A DNA stretch of 64,000 nucleotides. It comes from Baylisascaris procyonis (taxonomy: Eukaryota > Nematoda > Chromadorea > Rhabditida > Ascarididae). The number at the start of each line of letters is the position of its first letter. Position 1 is the first letter of the stretch. The stretch is taken from NCBI GenBank assembly GCA_037389465.1, contig JAZARR010000006.1, positions 1 through 64,000 on the forward strand. Reading direction: 5' to 3'. The notes under the pieces are model-generated. The model had not been told where the DNA came from. It made no database searches and was given only the letters and a program-made list of their open reading frames with translations. Made by a program: the position numbers and the translations under genes. Below, in pieces: positions 42,670 through 55,100 of this stretch.

Positions 42670-45540
42670 AGTCTGGTTGAGGAAAGAAACCAGGTTTAAA
42701 GAAGTTAGAGTAAAAGAAAAAAATCTTAAACAATTCGCTGGGTGGATACCCCTTATGAATGTTGATAACGTTCTGCCTATACTTAAGAATTATTTGAAGC
42801 CATAAAAAATGCTCTTATGAAAATCGTTTTCAATGCGCTAATAGTAAAATAATATCGGCATTGGTATTACCGCCATTTGTTGCCATCTACTGAATGACCA
42901 TTTAATTATTTTGGTTGATGTAAATTGCTGTATCGGTGTAAGTGCCTTGACATCTATCAAGGACCGTTTAATTATATTTGGTGATTTAAGTAGTGACAAG
43001 AGATGAGCCTAAGCCTAATTACGCTATCTTCATCTAAGCGGAAGTGGAAACGATATAAAGAGTCATTTATTCGTGATGAACGCAATGCCGATCAAAGTAA
43101 ATAAATAAACGAGTAAATTTAACTACTTCTCAAAGCTAAAATCAAGCTAAAATCTAGCTAAAATGACTGAATATTTGTCCCCTAATATCCTCTTCCAAAA
43201 AAGAGATCCCTACTATAATCGACAAATAATAGGCAATTTTTTAATCACCAATTCATTAAATTTTTTTCTAAACTATCTATCTCAAGATTCTCTTTCAAAA
43301 GCAATGAATAATTTTTAATGATGAATAAATTCAAAGAAAAAATTCTTTATTTAGATGAAAATAAAATTTCCATAATATTTATTTATTTATATATGTAAAT
43401 ATCTCAACAATTATCCTTATAATTGTGCTACTACAATCGCAAAATTAATCCTAACGCGTTTATTTTTAAATGCAATAATTGGCGTAAAGCGTCGAGCGCA
43501 AATACGCACGCGTGTTCCTTGTGACGCGGTTTCTGCTGTTGTATCACTCAATGTGGCGTATAGGAGGAACGGTTCGTTAAGTGGGGATAGTTGGCGCGTT
43601 TTGCGTTTTGCATTTTGCATTTTGCATTTCGAATGTTTTTCGATTGTTTAATCTAATACTTGGTCAAATCAGCTTATGGACTGATAAATTTATAAAATTT
43701 ATCGAAGTACACTCGTCATTGTCATTGACTGATACGCGTTCGATGTGTGTGGTTGAGTTGTGAGTTCTCTAATCGTTTATGTGACGTGAGGTTATCAGCT
43801 CAAGCTTTGATTGTTAGTCCGAGCTCGAGTATTAGTACTTGAAGCTGTAGGGGATTCTACTTGCTTCTGATGGAGACAAGTATATGCGCAGTTCAATGAT
43901 AGGTCTTCGTATTCTTGTGTTTGGTTCTTGTTCTCGGTGATTTGTGGGTCTTTATGGTTTTACTTATAAATTTTGTCAAATTGCTTCATTCCAGACATGA
44001 TTTGGAGTGCCGAGAATGGCTAATAACCACCATTCATCTCAGGTGTACCACCAGTGATGCTGACATAGGTTCTCGTGGCACAGTTAGGTGTCACATTATG
44101 GGATACGGGCAGAATCCTTCAGCCATAATTGCTCCACGTATTTATCTAGTAGCTATGTAAAAGCGTTCTTTGCGATATGTTTCTAGCAAAATTCGATAAT
44201 AAAACAGCCAAAAATATCCATTTTCTAGCGCTTTCATAGTCGCTTCATTAAGCAATTGGTTTTATAGGGAGTGATTGAAGATGTGAAGAAAACCTAGTTT
44301 GAGCTTGGGTTCAGTCAACATCCTTACTTATGTATAGATAGCCAGATTTTCTCTGATTATGGCATGTAGTGCAATCAAACGTAAGATTACTTGGAGAGGA
44401 TGGTTTATTCGCTTTGCCGGATTTAATAGCAATAGCCACTCGAAGTGCAACATACCATATCGTTCACATTGATCAAATTGCAGTATCACTCAACCATTGA
44501 CTATGTACTTCCACTTTATGGTTTGAGGTACACTTTTTTAGATTCCATAAGTAAAGTATACGGCACAGTTACCTGACCCAAATGGGCCACCAGGTGAGCA
44601 ACCTACTGGCTAATTGCACATTAATTAATTATGAAAGGGTATTTGCACACTCGCGTTTTCATTGAGGATTGATGCGTATGCGTTTCAAATAAAATCCCAT
44701 CCTTTTTAAGTGAGCCGTTGACGTGATCCTTCGTAGAATGTTATCGGTGAGGTTTTTATCGGCCAAATATGGCCATAAGATGCTCTTCAATGTCCAGAAA
44801 ATATTTTTTATTAGAGGTGAATAATGCTTGATAGATCCTTTATATATACTGCTGGAAAGACGAAGAAGCAATAGTAATGTGTGAAAATTTCAGCTGTTTT
44901 GAAATAAAAAATAAAGTTTTCTTAATAATTCACTTGAGGTCTTAGTTCCAGATCTGCCTTTACTTCCTCTTTGAACTTCTACCTGTGCCCATCATTGATA
45001 CTGAAAACTTCAGGGGTAAAATGCCATTCATAGAATTATATGCTTCCAAGGATTATTCATAGAACATCGTCAAATTTTAAGGTATCACCCGTCTTGTTGA
45101 ACGCTCACATCTTTACTGCTCAAAGATGGGGGGGGGGTGGAGTCGGAATTGCATGCAGGCTGAGGATGCAAGTGGTGCAAGTGAAGTGATTACCTGTAGA
45201 GATTCCTGTGATATATGTGCAGGCCAATGCCGTCCTTCCTCCAGAACATTTGTCGAATAGAATCCACAACAACAAAATTTCGGAGGAACTAGAAAACAAC
45301 GAAATAAATAAGAAGAGTGATCAGATTAATTTCGAAGTCTTGCGTTTCATATCCCCTTCAGACCTTAAGTTTTCACCTCATTTATTGACTGATCATCGTT
45401 TTGCGCATTTCTTCTTTGTTGAACGGCTTTTCGTTGTAAAATAAGTTTTATTGTCATAGAACAAATAAAATATTATGCTAAACAATCGTTATAGTTAAAA
45501 TTGTTCCGTGGAACGATAGTAAATTGAATGTTTATTGCAT
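41637..45540. other. Intergenic region upstream of TCERG1
   Basis: AT-rich with an (AT)n tract at 42581-42666. A CpG-richer block at 43430-43640 has open frames on both strands but no recognised domain or splice structure. The rest, including 43900-45540, shows no coding region I can support. Confidence 0.45.
42581..42666. repeat. (AT)n microsatellite
   Basis: About 86 bases of perfect TA alternation. The Tyr/Ile alternating frame over it is an artefact. Confidence 0.98.
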
Positions 45541-45560
45541 TCAGAAATATCGATTTGGCG
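45530..45560 (+). promoter_or_regulatory. Candidate trans-splice acceptor of TCERG1
   Basis: TTGCATTCAG ends at 45544, 16 bases before the TCERG1 ATG, with no upstream exon needed. It fits a spliced-leader acceptor. Confidence 0.5.
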
Positions 45561-48500
45561 ATGGATGTCGAACAATCGGAGGTGACGTCTGAGGAAGTTG
45601 TTCAACCGATTGACCTCAAAGCGAGCGAAGTGCCTATCGATGATAGTATTGATGAAACACCTGATGACAGCGCCGAAGCAGGTACTTCTATTATTATTCA
45701 CAGCTAGATGCATTGCTCTTGAGTTTGCTTTTTTTGAGAGAAGGGAGCTAGCGAGTAACACCACCAAGGCTTAATCGGCCATCTAGTAAAGCTTTTTCGA
45801 ATTCAAAAATGGATATCAGTGACCGTGGGCAAAATTACGAGAATGGGCAATTCGACTCAATTCTTCTTACTCATAATCTGAGCTGACAGGTTAAACAAAA
45901 TTCGGCTAATGGAGGAAGATAATTTCTGCGGTCATAGATTTCTGTCAACTTAATTCTGGATGACTTTAATCAATGGTAACCTAATTGATTAAAGCCAATG
46001 AAAAGAAAGTTTAGTGTCATCTGAATTCGTTTACATATTTGCGCGATGTCGCTTTTGAAGCGGCAGTGGTTGTCCGTCGATAAATTTCCTTCACTTTAAA
46101 TTTTCAACGTTATAAATTCAATGGAAATGGGAGCTGATATTTGTCCTTTATTCAAGATTGGCTGACTGCTTATAAGATTAGATGCTAGAAAAAAATAGCG
46201 AACCATTTCTTACAATTTTTGCATAAGTTAGCATGAGGGTCCGCCAAGTATAGCTAGCAACATCTGTTGATTGCGCCTTAAAGTTTTTCGGCCTCACTGC
46301 TTCATGTACATTAATAGCTTCCGTTTGCTGACAAAAAAAAGCTTTGAATCGGTTCCTGCCTGTGCAGCAATAGAAAGCCCACTTTAATGGCCTTGCCGGA
46401 TGCCTACTGTCCAAACCTTGCATGCGTGATTTTACGCTTCAAGAGATTAGCGTATCGAGCTATTCTCTGCCGATGGAAATATAGATCACTATTACTGTGA
46501 TTCCATCCAGCACTATAAGAAGATGAAATGGGTATTTATTTGCAGAGAGTAAGGAACCGATTGAGGAAGAAACGAAGACGGAGGAGGAACTAGATGTGAA
46601 GGAAAGCCCGAAAGCCGTTGAAAACGAGACGCAGTTTGCGAATGGAGATGTCAGTCACTATGACGAAGGAGAAGAAGAAGAAGAAGGAGCTGAGGATTTA
46701 CCTTCACGTGGACGTGGTTCTGTTGGACAAGGTTATGGCCCGTCGATGCATTCGCACGGTGCACATATGCACGATATGGACTATGGTACGTAGGCGGTGC
46801 TTGTTTAGAGATTATTTTATTGTCATGTTTCGACTTGTTTGATTAAAATGATTTCGGTGCTTTAAAGGTGAAAGTGGAGGGCGTGTGAAGGTTTTTTCAG
46901 GAAATACAGGAAAACCATGATTCTAAATTCCGGTACATCACAAATAATGAAAGACGGCAGCCACGTTTGTGGGGACTAGGGGCGTGCTGTACCATAGTCC
47001 ATATATGAAAAGCTTCACCTGTGAGACGACCTAATAGTTTAAAGTTGGTTTTTTTGAGAAGTAATAGGTATATTCTAAATCCAGTTCACTTTTATTTTAC
47101 TAAGGTCTGCATCGATCGACGAAGTTGCAGTTAGCGCTTAAGCAGGGTACTAGATATTGGGGTGATTCCGAGCAAATATTAAGTGAATCTAGAGTAGATT
47201 GGAATTTTATGAAATAAGAAGCTATTATTTCTTAGGAAACCTTTATATGATACAATCGATGTCTATCACTAGTCGTTTAAATGTTTCGGTTGCTCTTCGC
47301 TGAGGTTTGTTTCATTGGGATTGTTGAGGTAGCTGTTTTATTGCCGCTTAGCAGATTTAATTGTAATCATTCTAAAGCCAATGTTAATCGGACAGTGAGG
47401 AAAGGATGGGCAAAATTGGTTGCTACCTTAGGGCACATGAAATCTAACAGAAGTTCGCCAGTTACAGATGTAAACTGTTTTTGCTAAAGCTGAATAGCTT
47501 TTTTATAGATCATGATCGTTCACCGTATCCTCTTCGGAATGCACCATTCCGTGGTGGTGCACCAGGTCCGTTTCGTGGCGGACCGCCAAGAGGTGGATGG
47601 CGAGGCGGTATGCAACCTCCACCGTTCGCCGGTGGACCAGGCGGTCCACCGGGTCCACTAGGAGGATGGGGCCCAAGGGGCGGTCCATCGGGACCAAATT
47701 GGCGCGGTCGAGGAGGACCGAGACCACCATTGTTCCATGGCGGGCCTCCTAGAGGGCCTCCTGGTCCTGGAGGGCCAGGAGGTCCTGGCGGTCCGGGCCA
47801 CTATCAGGAAATGGACGACGAATTCTTCCCAAATGCCAATCATTCTCCTCTTGGACCACGACCTTCCAGAGGTGACTTGATTATTCGACTAGAGTGCTGC
47901 ATGGCTTTTTAAGTGAACGCGACTGTTTTTTTTTTCTCCAATATTTTGTGTTGCTGTTGTTGAATTTGTTGTTTTTAGGTTTTCACGTTGTATACTTTTC
48001 ATCATCGAGCAATGGAGGGGACTAGTTTTTGCTTCTTTTCGTTTCACTTTCAACTGGCATAAATGAAATGAAATGGAAGTCCATGTTGCAAATTCTTGAA
48101 CCCACCCACTTTTCTTTTAAGAATCATATCCACCTATTTTATGTCTCAGCGGAAAAAGGGTGACTTTTACGATAAAGAAGGTAGTCCACTTCGCCATAGA
48201 AGTGCGAAAATGAAAGCAGTGCGGTGCTACTATGTTTAGACGAAATTGCATAATTTATATGAAGTAGAGAGATCAAATAGGCAGGCATTCTTGCTGTATG
48301 CTTTAACCACTTAGATAATTAAATGGTTGAACTTTGCGCCTGAGGTTTCCAAGAAGGGGCGTCCATTGGATCTCTTGATATATTTCATTGGTCATCTCTG
48401 ATTTCATTAAGGTTTAGTGACGGTTTAGGAGTTTCATTAAGGTTTAGGGGCGAGGTTATGTGCAGATGGAGGTGTGGATGAGATTTTAAGTGACGTGTGG

Positions 48501-49187
48501 TTTTATGCTGATTAGGCGTAATGCTAAACTATGATTTGTATAAAGGTGCTAGATAGGTGTATTGCGTCGATGAGCTTTAAGCAGGAAATCGGGTCATTTC
48601 CATCCCGTCTTCGGTTTGCAAGATAGCCGTTAAATATCGGGTGGCAGTCATAACCTTCCATGATGCTCATTGCTTAGGTGAGAAATGTCACTGAGGAGAT
48701 TAATATGATGCAATACATCTTAAAATCACCTGATGTTTACCTGATCATTCTTTCGTTTATATAGTCAGGTAACGGTGATTACTTGCACTGCAGCATAGTT
48801 GGACAAATAATAATTATGTTCACCTATCAATGCGGAGAGTAAATAAACTTATCTCATTAAGGTGGAATGCGAGGAGGCCCAATGCCAATGCGGCCACCAC
48901 GTGGCGCCTTCGGAATGGGGATGCGAGGTGGTCCACCTCCCCGTCCTGGCCTTGGCCCTCCACCACCATCCTTTCCTGGTAACGATCGCAGTGATCGCGG
49001 GCGAGGTCCACCGCCACCGGGTAATTTTGGTGGTCCGAGGCCACCGTTTTATCCACCTTCGTACGGTTCAGGCGGTGGCATGTCACAAATGGGACCCAAT
49101 TCGCAGATGAATCAGGGAGGAATGTCTGGCGGGGCTCCCATGTCACAACAGCATTCGGCGGCTGCGCAAGCTGAACGACTCAAAAAA
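45561..49187 (+). other. tcer-1: TCERG1 exons 1-4: acidic and RG/GP-rich N terminus
   Basis: Exons 45561-45681, 46546-46785, 47509-47871, 48862-49187 (residues 1 to about 350). Exons 1-2 are Glu/Asp-rich ([18 protein letters not shown]). Exons 3-4 are low-complexity, with RGG-like and GGPGGPG runs ([36 protein letters not shown]). Human CA150 has an arginine/proline-rich N terminus at the same place, and such segments are candidates for RNA binding or phase separation. All junctions are in phase. Confidence 0.88.
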
Positions 49188-52100
49188 GTACGTTACTAAT
49201 TTAAATATCATTATGTTTTCTGCATAAACAAGTTAAATTCTTCGATTTGCTATGGACGTTGGTAGGGAAGCGTTAAGAGCAACTCATGTCACGCGACTTT
49301 CCCATCGAGTTCTTCACTTCCCATTCCTGACATACCTACCTTTATCATGCATATCGCTTCTCGATGGAGTCCTATCCTTCAGTAAAAACATCCGCTCATA
49401 GCATACCACTGAAGCACATTATCTGTGGTGTATTTGCAGATGATATGATCTCATCGCCCAGATGTTTCTCGGTTTCAAAGGCTGTCGTTTAGTGTTGGGA
49501 CTATTGTAGTCGGTTTGGTTGTGGGTGAGTCTGAATCTAAAGCGAGCGGGAGGTGCTGTGCTTTTTCTTATCGGAACAAAAGCGTCCAAGCTGTATACTG
49601 CGAACCATTGGATATTAGCCTTTTCGAATTGCATAACTTATTACGCTTATCGCTGACTGTATAATGCAAGTCATAATGTTTTGTTGAGAAGTGAGATAAG
49701 TTTAAATGGGTGCATGTTTAGCGAGTGGATTTCCTCATCGTTTAATGAAGTGAATGCTTCAGCTTGCTGGTGTTGCTCCCGATCAAGAGTTATGGGTGGA
49801 AACGAAATCGCCAGAAGGCAAGCCATACTACTACAATGCGGTAACGAGAGAGACTGCATGGGAACGACCGATGAACGCAAAAGTTATGGAACAAGGCGAA
49901 TTGCAAGCATTGGTCGAGCGTGACGCCAAAGAAGATAAGGAACCAGGTTGGCCACGAGATTTCCATTGTTTGATTTGCTGGCAAAGTATAACGTGTGCGG
50001 TTTGATGATGAATGCAAATTTAATACCTTGCAGTTGTTCAGTTAGCAACTTATTTGAGCAGTTCACATTTCTAAAAGCTTACTGAACATGATGGTTCTAG
50101 AGGTGGAAATCTATGCGTCGATGGATAAGAATTAATTTTTATGGGGTGGTCTCCTCTTTATTCGTCAAAATGGACGCAGATGGGGAATAGCTGATAGGCA
50201 TGCCATTTAACGTTATAGAGCAGGTGTGCATAAAGTTTGAGGCACAATATCTTCATTACTTTTCGAGGAGATAACCTTTTTAAAGTATTTCATATTATGG
50301 GATCTGAAAGGTAAAGATAACAGAGAGTATGAAAGAGATAGGAAGTGATGATTGTTCGGAAGCTTGTCTAGGGGAGTCGAGAATTTGTCGAACCTTTGAG
50401 AGCACAGTATAGTGGGTAGAGTGAATTATGATAAAATATATTTAATGTTCTTTCAAAGCCAATTCACTCGCACACAAATTGAATGCAACAATTCGTCGTT
50501 GTGTTTACGTCGCAATTAGTGCTAAACACAAATCGACGGCAATGCGTCGTCCTATGTGCCTCAGTGCACTATGCGATACTAATCGTTTTCAGCATTTTGG
50601 AGGTGGGGTACGCATTCTTTCTTTGTTGATATTATCACTGGTGAACGGTTCCCGATGGATATAAGCAAGTGTATATCGGTGAAATAAAGTACGGTAGGTG
50701 GTGCGTATCCCCGCCTCCATTATTTCCTCTCATTGGTTGTTTCTCGTGTTTTGTTGGTTTCTTGATTGATGCATCAATTAAAAAGATGTATCGAGCTCTG
50801 CCTATTTTCTTATTCGTTTATTGTGAATATGCAAAGCAAAGTGATAAGCGAGAGGATTATTAAAATTGGTTGGGTGGTTTGTTGAAGTTATTGTTGAGAT
50901 GACACTACATGACATCGGGCCAGTTAGGGTACCTTCGATGGCACAATGAGAGCGTTGCAGAACATTTGCAGCGTTATATTATTTCGCATGGAAACGGAGT
51001 ATTTGAGTTTTTTTGCGGTGCAATGTTTTGTTTTGGCACACCGCATTGTCGAGTCGGTGATTTCGATTTGTATTTTTTTTCTTTTACTTTAAAATATTCT
51101 TATTTGTAATAATATAGATAGAAATGTTGAAAGAATATCGAAATGAGTGGAACGTTTATTTGGGTAGTTGATGATGGATGAAAATCGAATATGAAATTTT
51201 ATAAAAGTGAGCAATTTATGGCAGCAAAATTAGAGAGGAAAGCATAAATATTTTCAAAGATTTTATTGATGATCGTCGCTGAAATAATATGCCGGCAGTC
51301 AACAAGATTGATGAGCTAACGGCTTTGATAAGTTGAAAAACGTTGATAAGCAAGTTGAATGCTTAAAAAAGGAAATAAAATCTTCTATTTTGCAGCGCGT
51401 CTCATATTGGCTGATAAAAGGCACAATTTACCGATAGGTTGTTTCACAGTATTTACTCACTCTTTTCATCCTCATTCGGCGTACAATCGGCGAACATGAA
51501 AGCACTTGAGAAACGGAAGCTTTTCGATTGCAGATCAGTGTAACTTTTATTTTTTTAATTATTGACCTTCCTTCTGATCGGATATTAGTCAATAAGGAGC
51601 TTTAATGAAACAACAGGGGGGTCTTTATATAGGAAATGTTTGTTGTAAACGAGGCTTTATAAGTTTTGGGACAGATCGTAAACGCTACCACTTTCATTGA
51701 TCAGTAAATAGCGATACGATTTTGCAATCCATCAAGAATATGCATATAAAAAAATAGGAGGGGAGAAGAGGGGATTCAATGGTAAATGGGAATCATGTAA
51801 GATGAGTTTACTAATCTTTTAGGGTAGATTATTCACGTTGATAATATTTCTGATCTTCTGCTTGCCCTATCATCTATAAATTTGCAGTATTAAAACATGT
51901 TTATCATCCTCATCTTTGTCATGCTTTTCTTGAATATTCGCATATTAGCTAGCGGGCGAGTGCAAAAAATGGTCTTAGGAAAGGGAGTGGGAATATTCTT
52001 CTTCATAATTTTCATTTCTATTTATTGTTCTTTTTTTTTGTTGAAAGAAGTTGTTCTAAGTTTATTAGCAAGTTGGAAAGCTTTGGATAAGCGGCAGTTT

Positions 52101-55100
52101 TGCTGCCGTAGAAAATATATGTCAAACTTATTTTAAACGAAATTTATAAAGTGAGCTAAAGCAATTATGTTTAATGCTGTAAAGTATAGCTTAATGAAAT
52201 GAATTTTTTTTATCACAGAGCAAGTCAGGTGGAATATTATAGGATATTGTGTTACTAATAACAACACTTTATTTGGCTGTAGCCAAGGGGACTTTAAGTA
52301 GTATTGCTAATACTAATATATCGTATCGAATAACAGATGGTTTAAAAATTGCTTCGTTTAATCTTGGCTGTGAAGAAATATTTGAAAGGACGTTTCGAGA
52401 AGTGAATAAAAATGCTCTTATTTGAAAGATTTATTAGTGTTATATTACTGAGCACAAACTACAACTTATAGTTTGAATAATTATAAGCAGTATTGAACTT
52501 TTGAGAGAATATTTGAAGTAATTAAGATAGGATGGAAGTGAAATGAAATTCTATTTTTGTTACCGTTTTTATGCAAAGAACACTGCATGAAATTTGGAAT
52601 AGAGTAGAAATTTTGCAGAAAAGAGACATTTTTTTTAAACTGGTTCCTTAAAAAAAGTTGATTATATCCTTCAATGGTAATCGTATCCTTCTCAAATTTC
52701 GAATCAAGCATGAAATTAACGCAAAAGCATGCGGGATACCATAAATAAGAAGGAAAGGCACAAAAAAATATGGAATATGTTGGTGTTTAATGCAGCGTTC
52801 AGCGGCTGTAGGATGTCTTCATCGTGTGCTTGTTGTATGGGTTGGAATCGCAGAGGTACACAAACAGGCTCGGGCGTTGGGCCGTCGTTAAGCAACTTGG
52901 TACGGTCGCGATTCTCTCTCTCACTCTATCTCTATCTGCTTGCCCCAGTGCGTTGTGGCGCGAACAATGCGTAAAGTTCTTACATGAATTTTCATAAAGT
53001 TTCAAAATATTATCGTTGAGTATTCCCCTATACATCAGTTTAAAGGTGTGGGAGTGGAGTTGAAGCGGCTGTCATCAGAAGGTGATGTCGAAGCGGCTGG
53101 GAGAAATCTGTCAGTAAATCGCACTTAATAGGTTTACCTTTGAAGAGTTATTTTACGTTGAAAGCCATTGATACATTATAGCCTATCTTTGGGAGGAATC
53201 ATATATGCTTGTGTGATTGCGGTAATTAGCGTACATTTATTGAATTTAAATATGAAATGAATTCTGCTGCTAGAATAAAACTATCAGTTAAGTTATAATT
53301 TGTATTCGATATGCACTTGTCCATCTATGCAAAGAGTACATTTTCAGAACGAAATATCTCACATAACACATATTGAGAGTGCTTCAGTTATTTGAATAAA
53401 GCTTAATAAGTACCCAACTTGACTGTATAAATATTTCACTGGAAATGCCTAGTGCTAAAAATTTCTCCTTTTAGATATATCATTGATTATTGAAATATTT
53501 CAGTAAATGCCTAGGTTAATGTATTGTATGTTTAGTAAACACCACTATGATGTATACTTTATCGTTTATTAATATTGAAGTTTTTAAGAAGAACCATTGC
53601 TTTGTGTCGCATTGTTTTTTTTTCCATATTTGTTTAGCATACTGTTTGCTTATTTCAGTGATCCGTCATATTTTACTCTTGTATCTGTATATGTGGTTTG
53701 GTTGGTTATTGACTCAAAGGGTTGCTTTGCAGTCAATCTGAACATCTCTTTGAGTTTCGTTTTAAGGAAAATGCAAATCATGGAAAGTTGTAATTGAAAA
53801 GAGTTTTCTGTAACAAAGTTGTAGATACGATCCGCTGAGGGAATTTTTTTTTTTTATTGAAATTGGTTAAATCTCGGAGAATTTCAGTGGCTATATCTTG
53901 GATGCGTCTGATGGATGAATTGAATTGTTCATGTTGTAGATAATCGGATGTTTCAGATTTACAAGGTCTACAATTTCTTTTCTTTTTTTTTTTTAATTAC
54001 TGTGGTTGCTTATACAAGCAGACAAAAATGTTGATATATTTGCAGCGATGGCCGTCCATCCAACAACACATCCCGCAGTGACACCGTTCGCGACACCAAT
54101 GGCCGCACCGATGGCGGCGATGCCACCACAGATGCCACCCACTGCGATGCCGCCGATGGGCGCTTTCCCGCCGATGATGCCTCCACCAGGTTAATAATAA
54201 CGTCGTTATTTGCCTTACTGCATCTTCTCATTTTCATCTGTTTATTAACACTCAGAACTTTTGTTAGATCAATATTCTAGTAAAAAGACTATTAGAATTC
54301 GAGCAGCGATATTACTGTCGCTGAAAATGGAGAAGAAAGGAGGAATATGGATCAGATTTCGCATCAATGTTTCTGCAATCATTTCGTGATGCTTTGAAGG
54401 TTTTCCGCCGATGGTTCCTCCAATGATGTTCCCACCGCGACCTGGATTCCCGCCAATGTTCCCCGGCATGCCACCCGCATACCCGATGCCGGCTATGCCC
54501 GCAATGCCGGTTATGCCTACAGCAGCGACTGCCACTACAGTTGCGGCAACACCATCCGACGCTGCAGCGGTTAGTCTCTTTTCATTGTATAATTGTTATG
54601 TGGTGGAATGCAGGGGAGGGCTTATTGTATAATTGTTATGTGGAATGTGCTTCGATCAGGAAGTACTGTGAAAGCAACACAATGCGGGAGTTAGAGCCCT
54701 GCATTATTTTCCACTAGCTGACTTGCCTGTGTCAACTTCTTTTGGGCACGTTGAGTAAGGTATAAATCCTATTTTAACCTTAAATTGTATAAATTGGGAA
54801 ACGTCACCCTTGTTTAGATAACCGACGAAATTTCAGGCAGGTGGCGCAACATCAGCGGAAGCGGCACTTTGGCAAGAGTACACGGCTCCAGATGGCCGCA
54901 AATATTACTACAACACACAAACACAGGAGACGACGTGGGATAAACCGAAATGTCTCCAAGGTAGAGCTATTTGTTGGCAACCGAGTCGGAGTCTTCATTC
55001 TTAGAGCCTTCACAGTTGTATCCCTTTTCTTGGGGATATGAATGTGAAGGTGAATACATTTTTTCATATTATGGTCATATTTGTCAGTTTTATCGTTACG

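Noticed and set aside
42566..42805. Tyr/Ile-rich plus-strand protein
   Set aside because: Translation of an (AT)n microsatellite.
52799..52899. Additional TCERG1 exon between WW1 and the Met/Pro region
   Set aside because: The acceptor fits, but the available donor leaves phase 0 where phase 1 is needed, and the peptide is unlike any TCERG1 segment.
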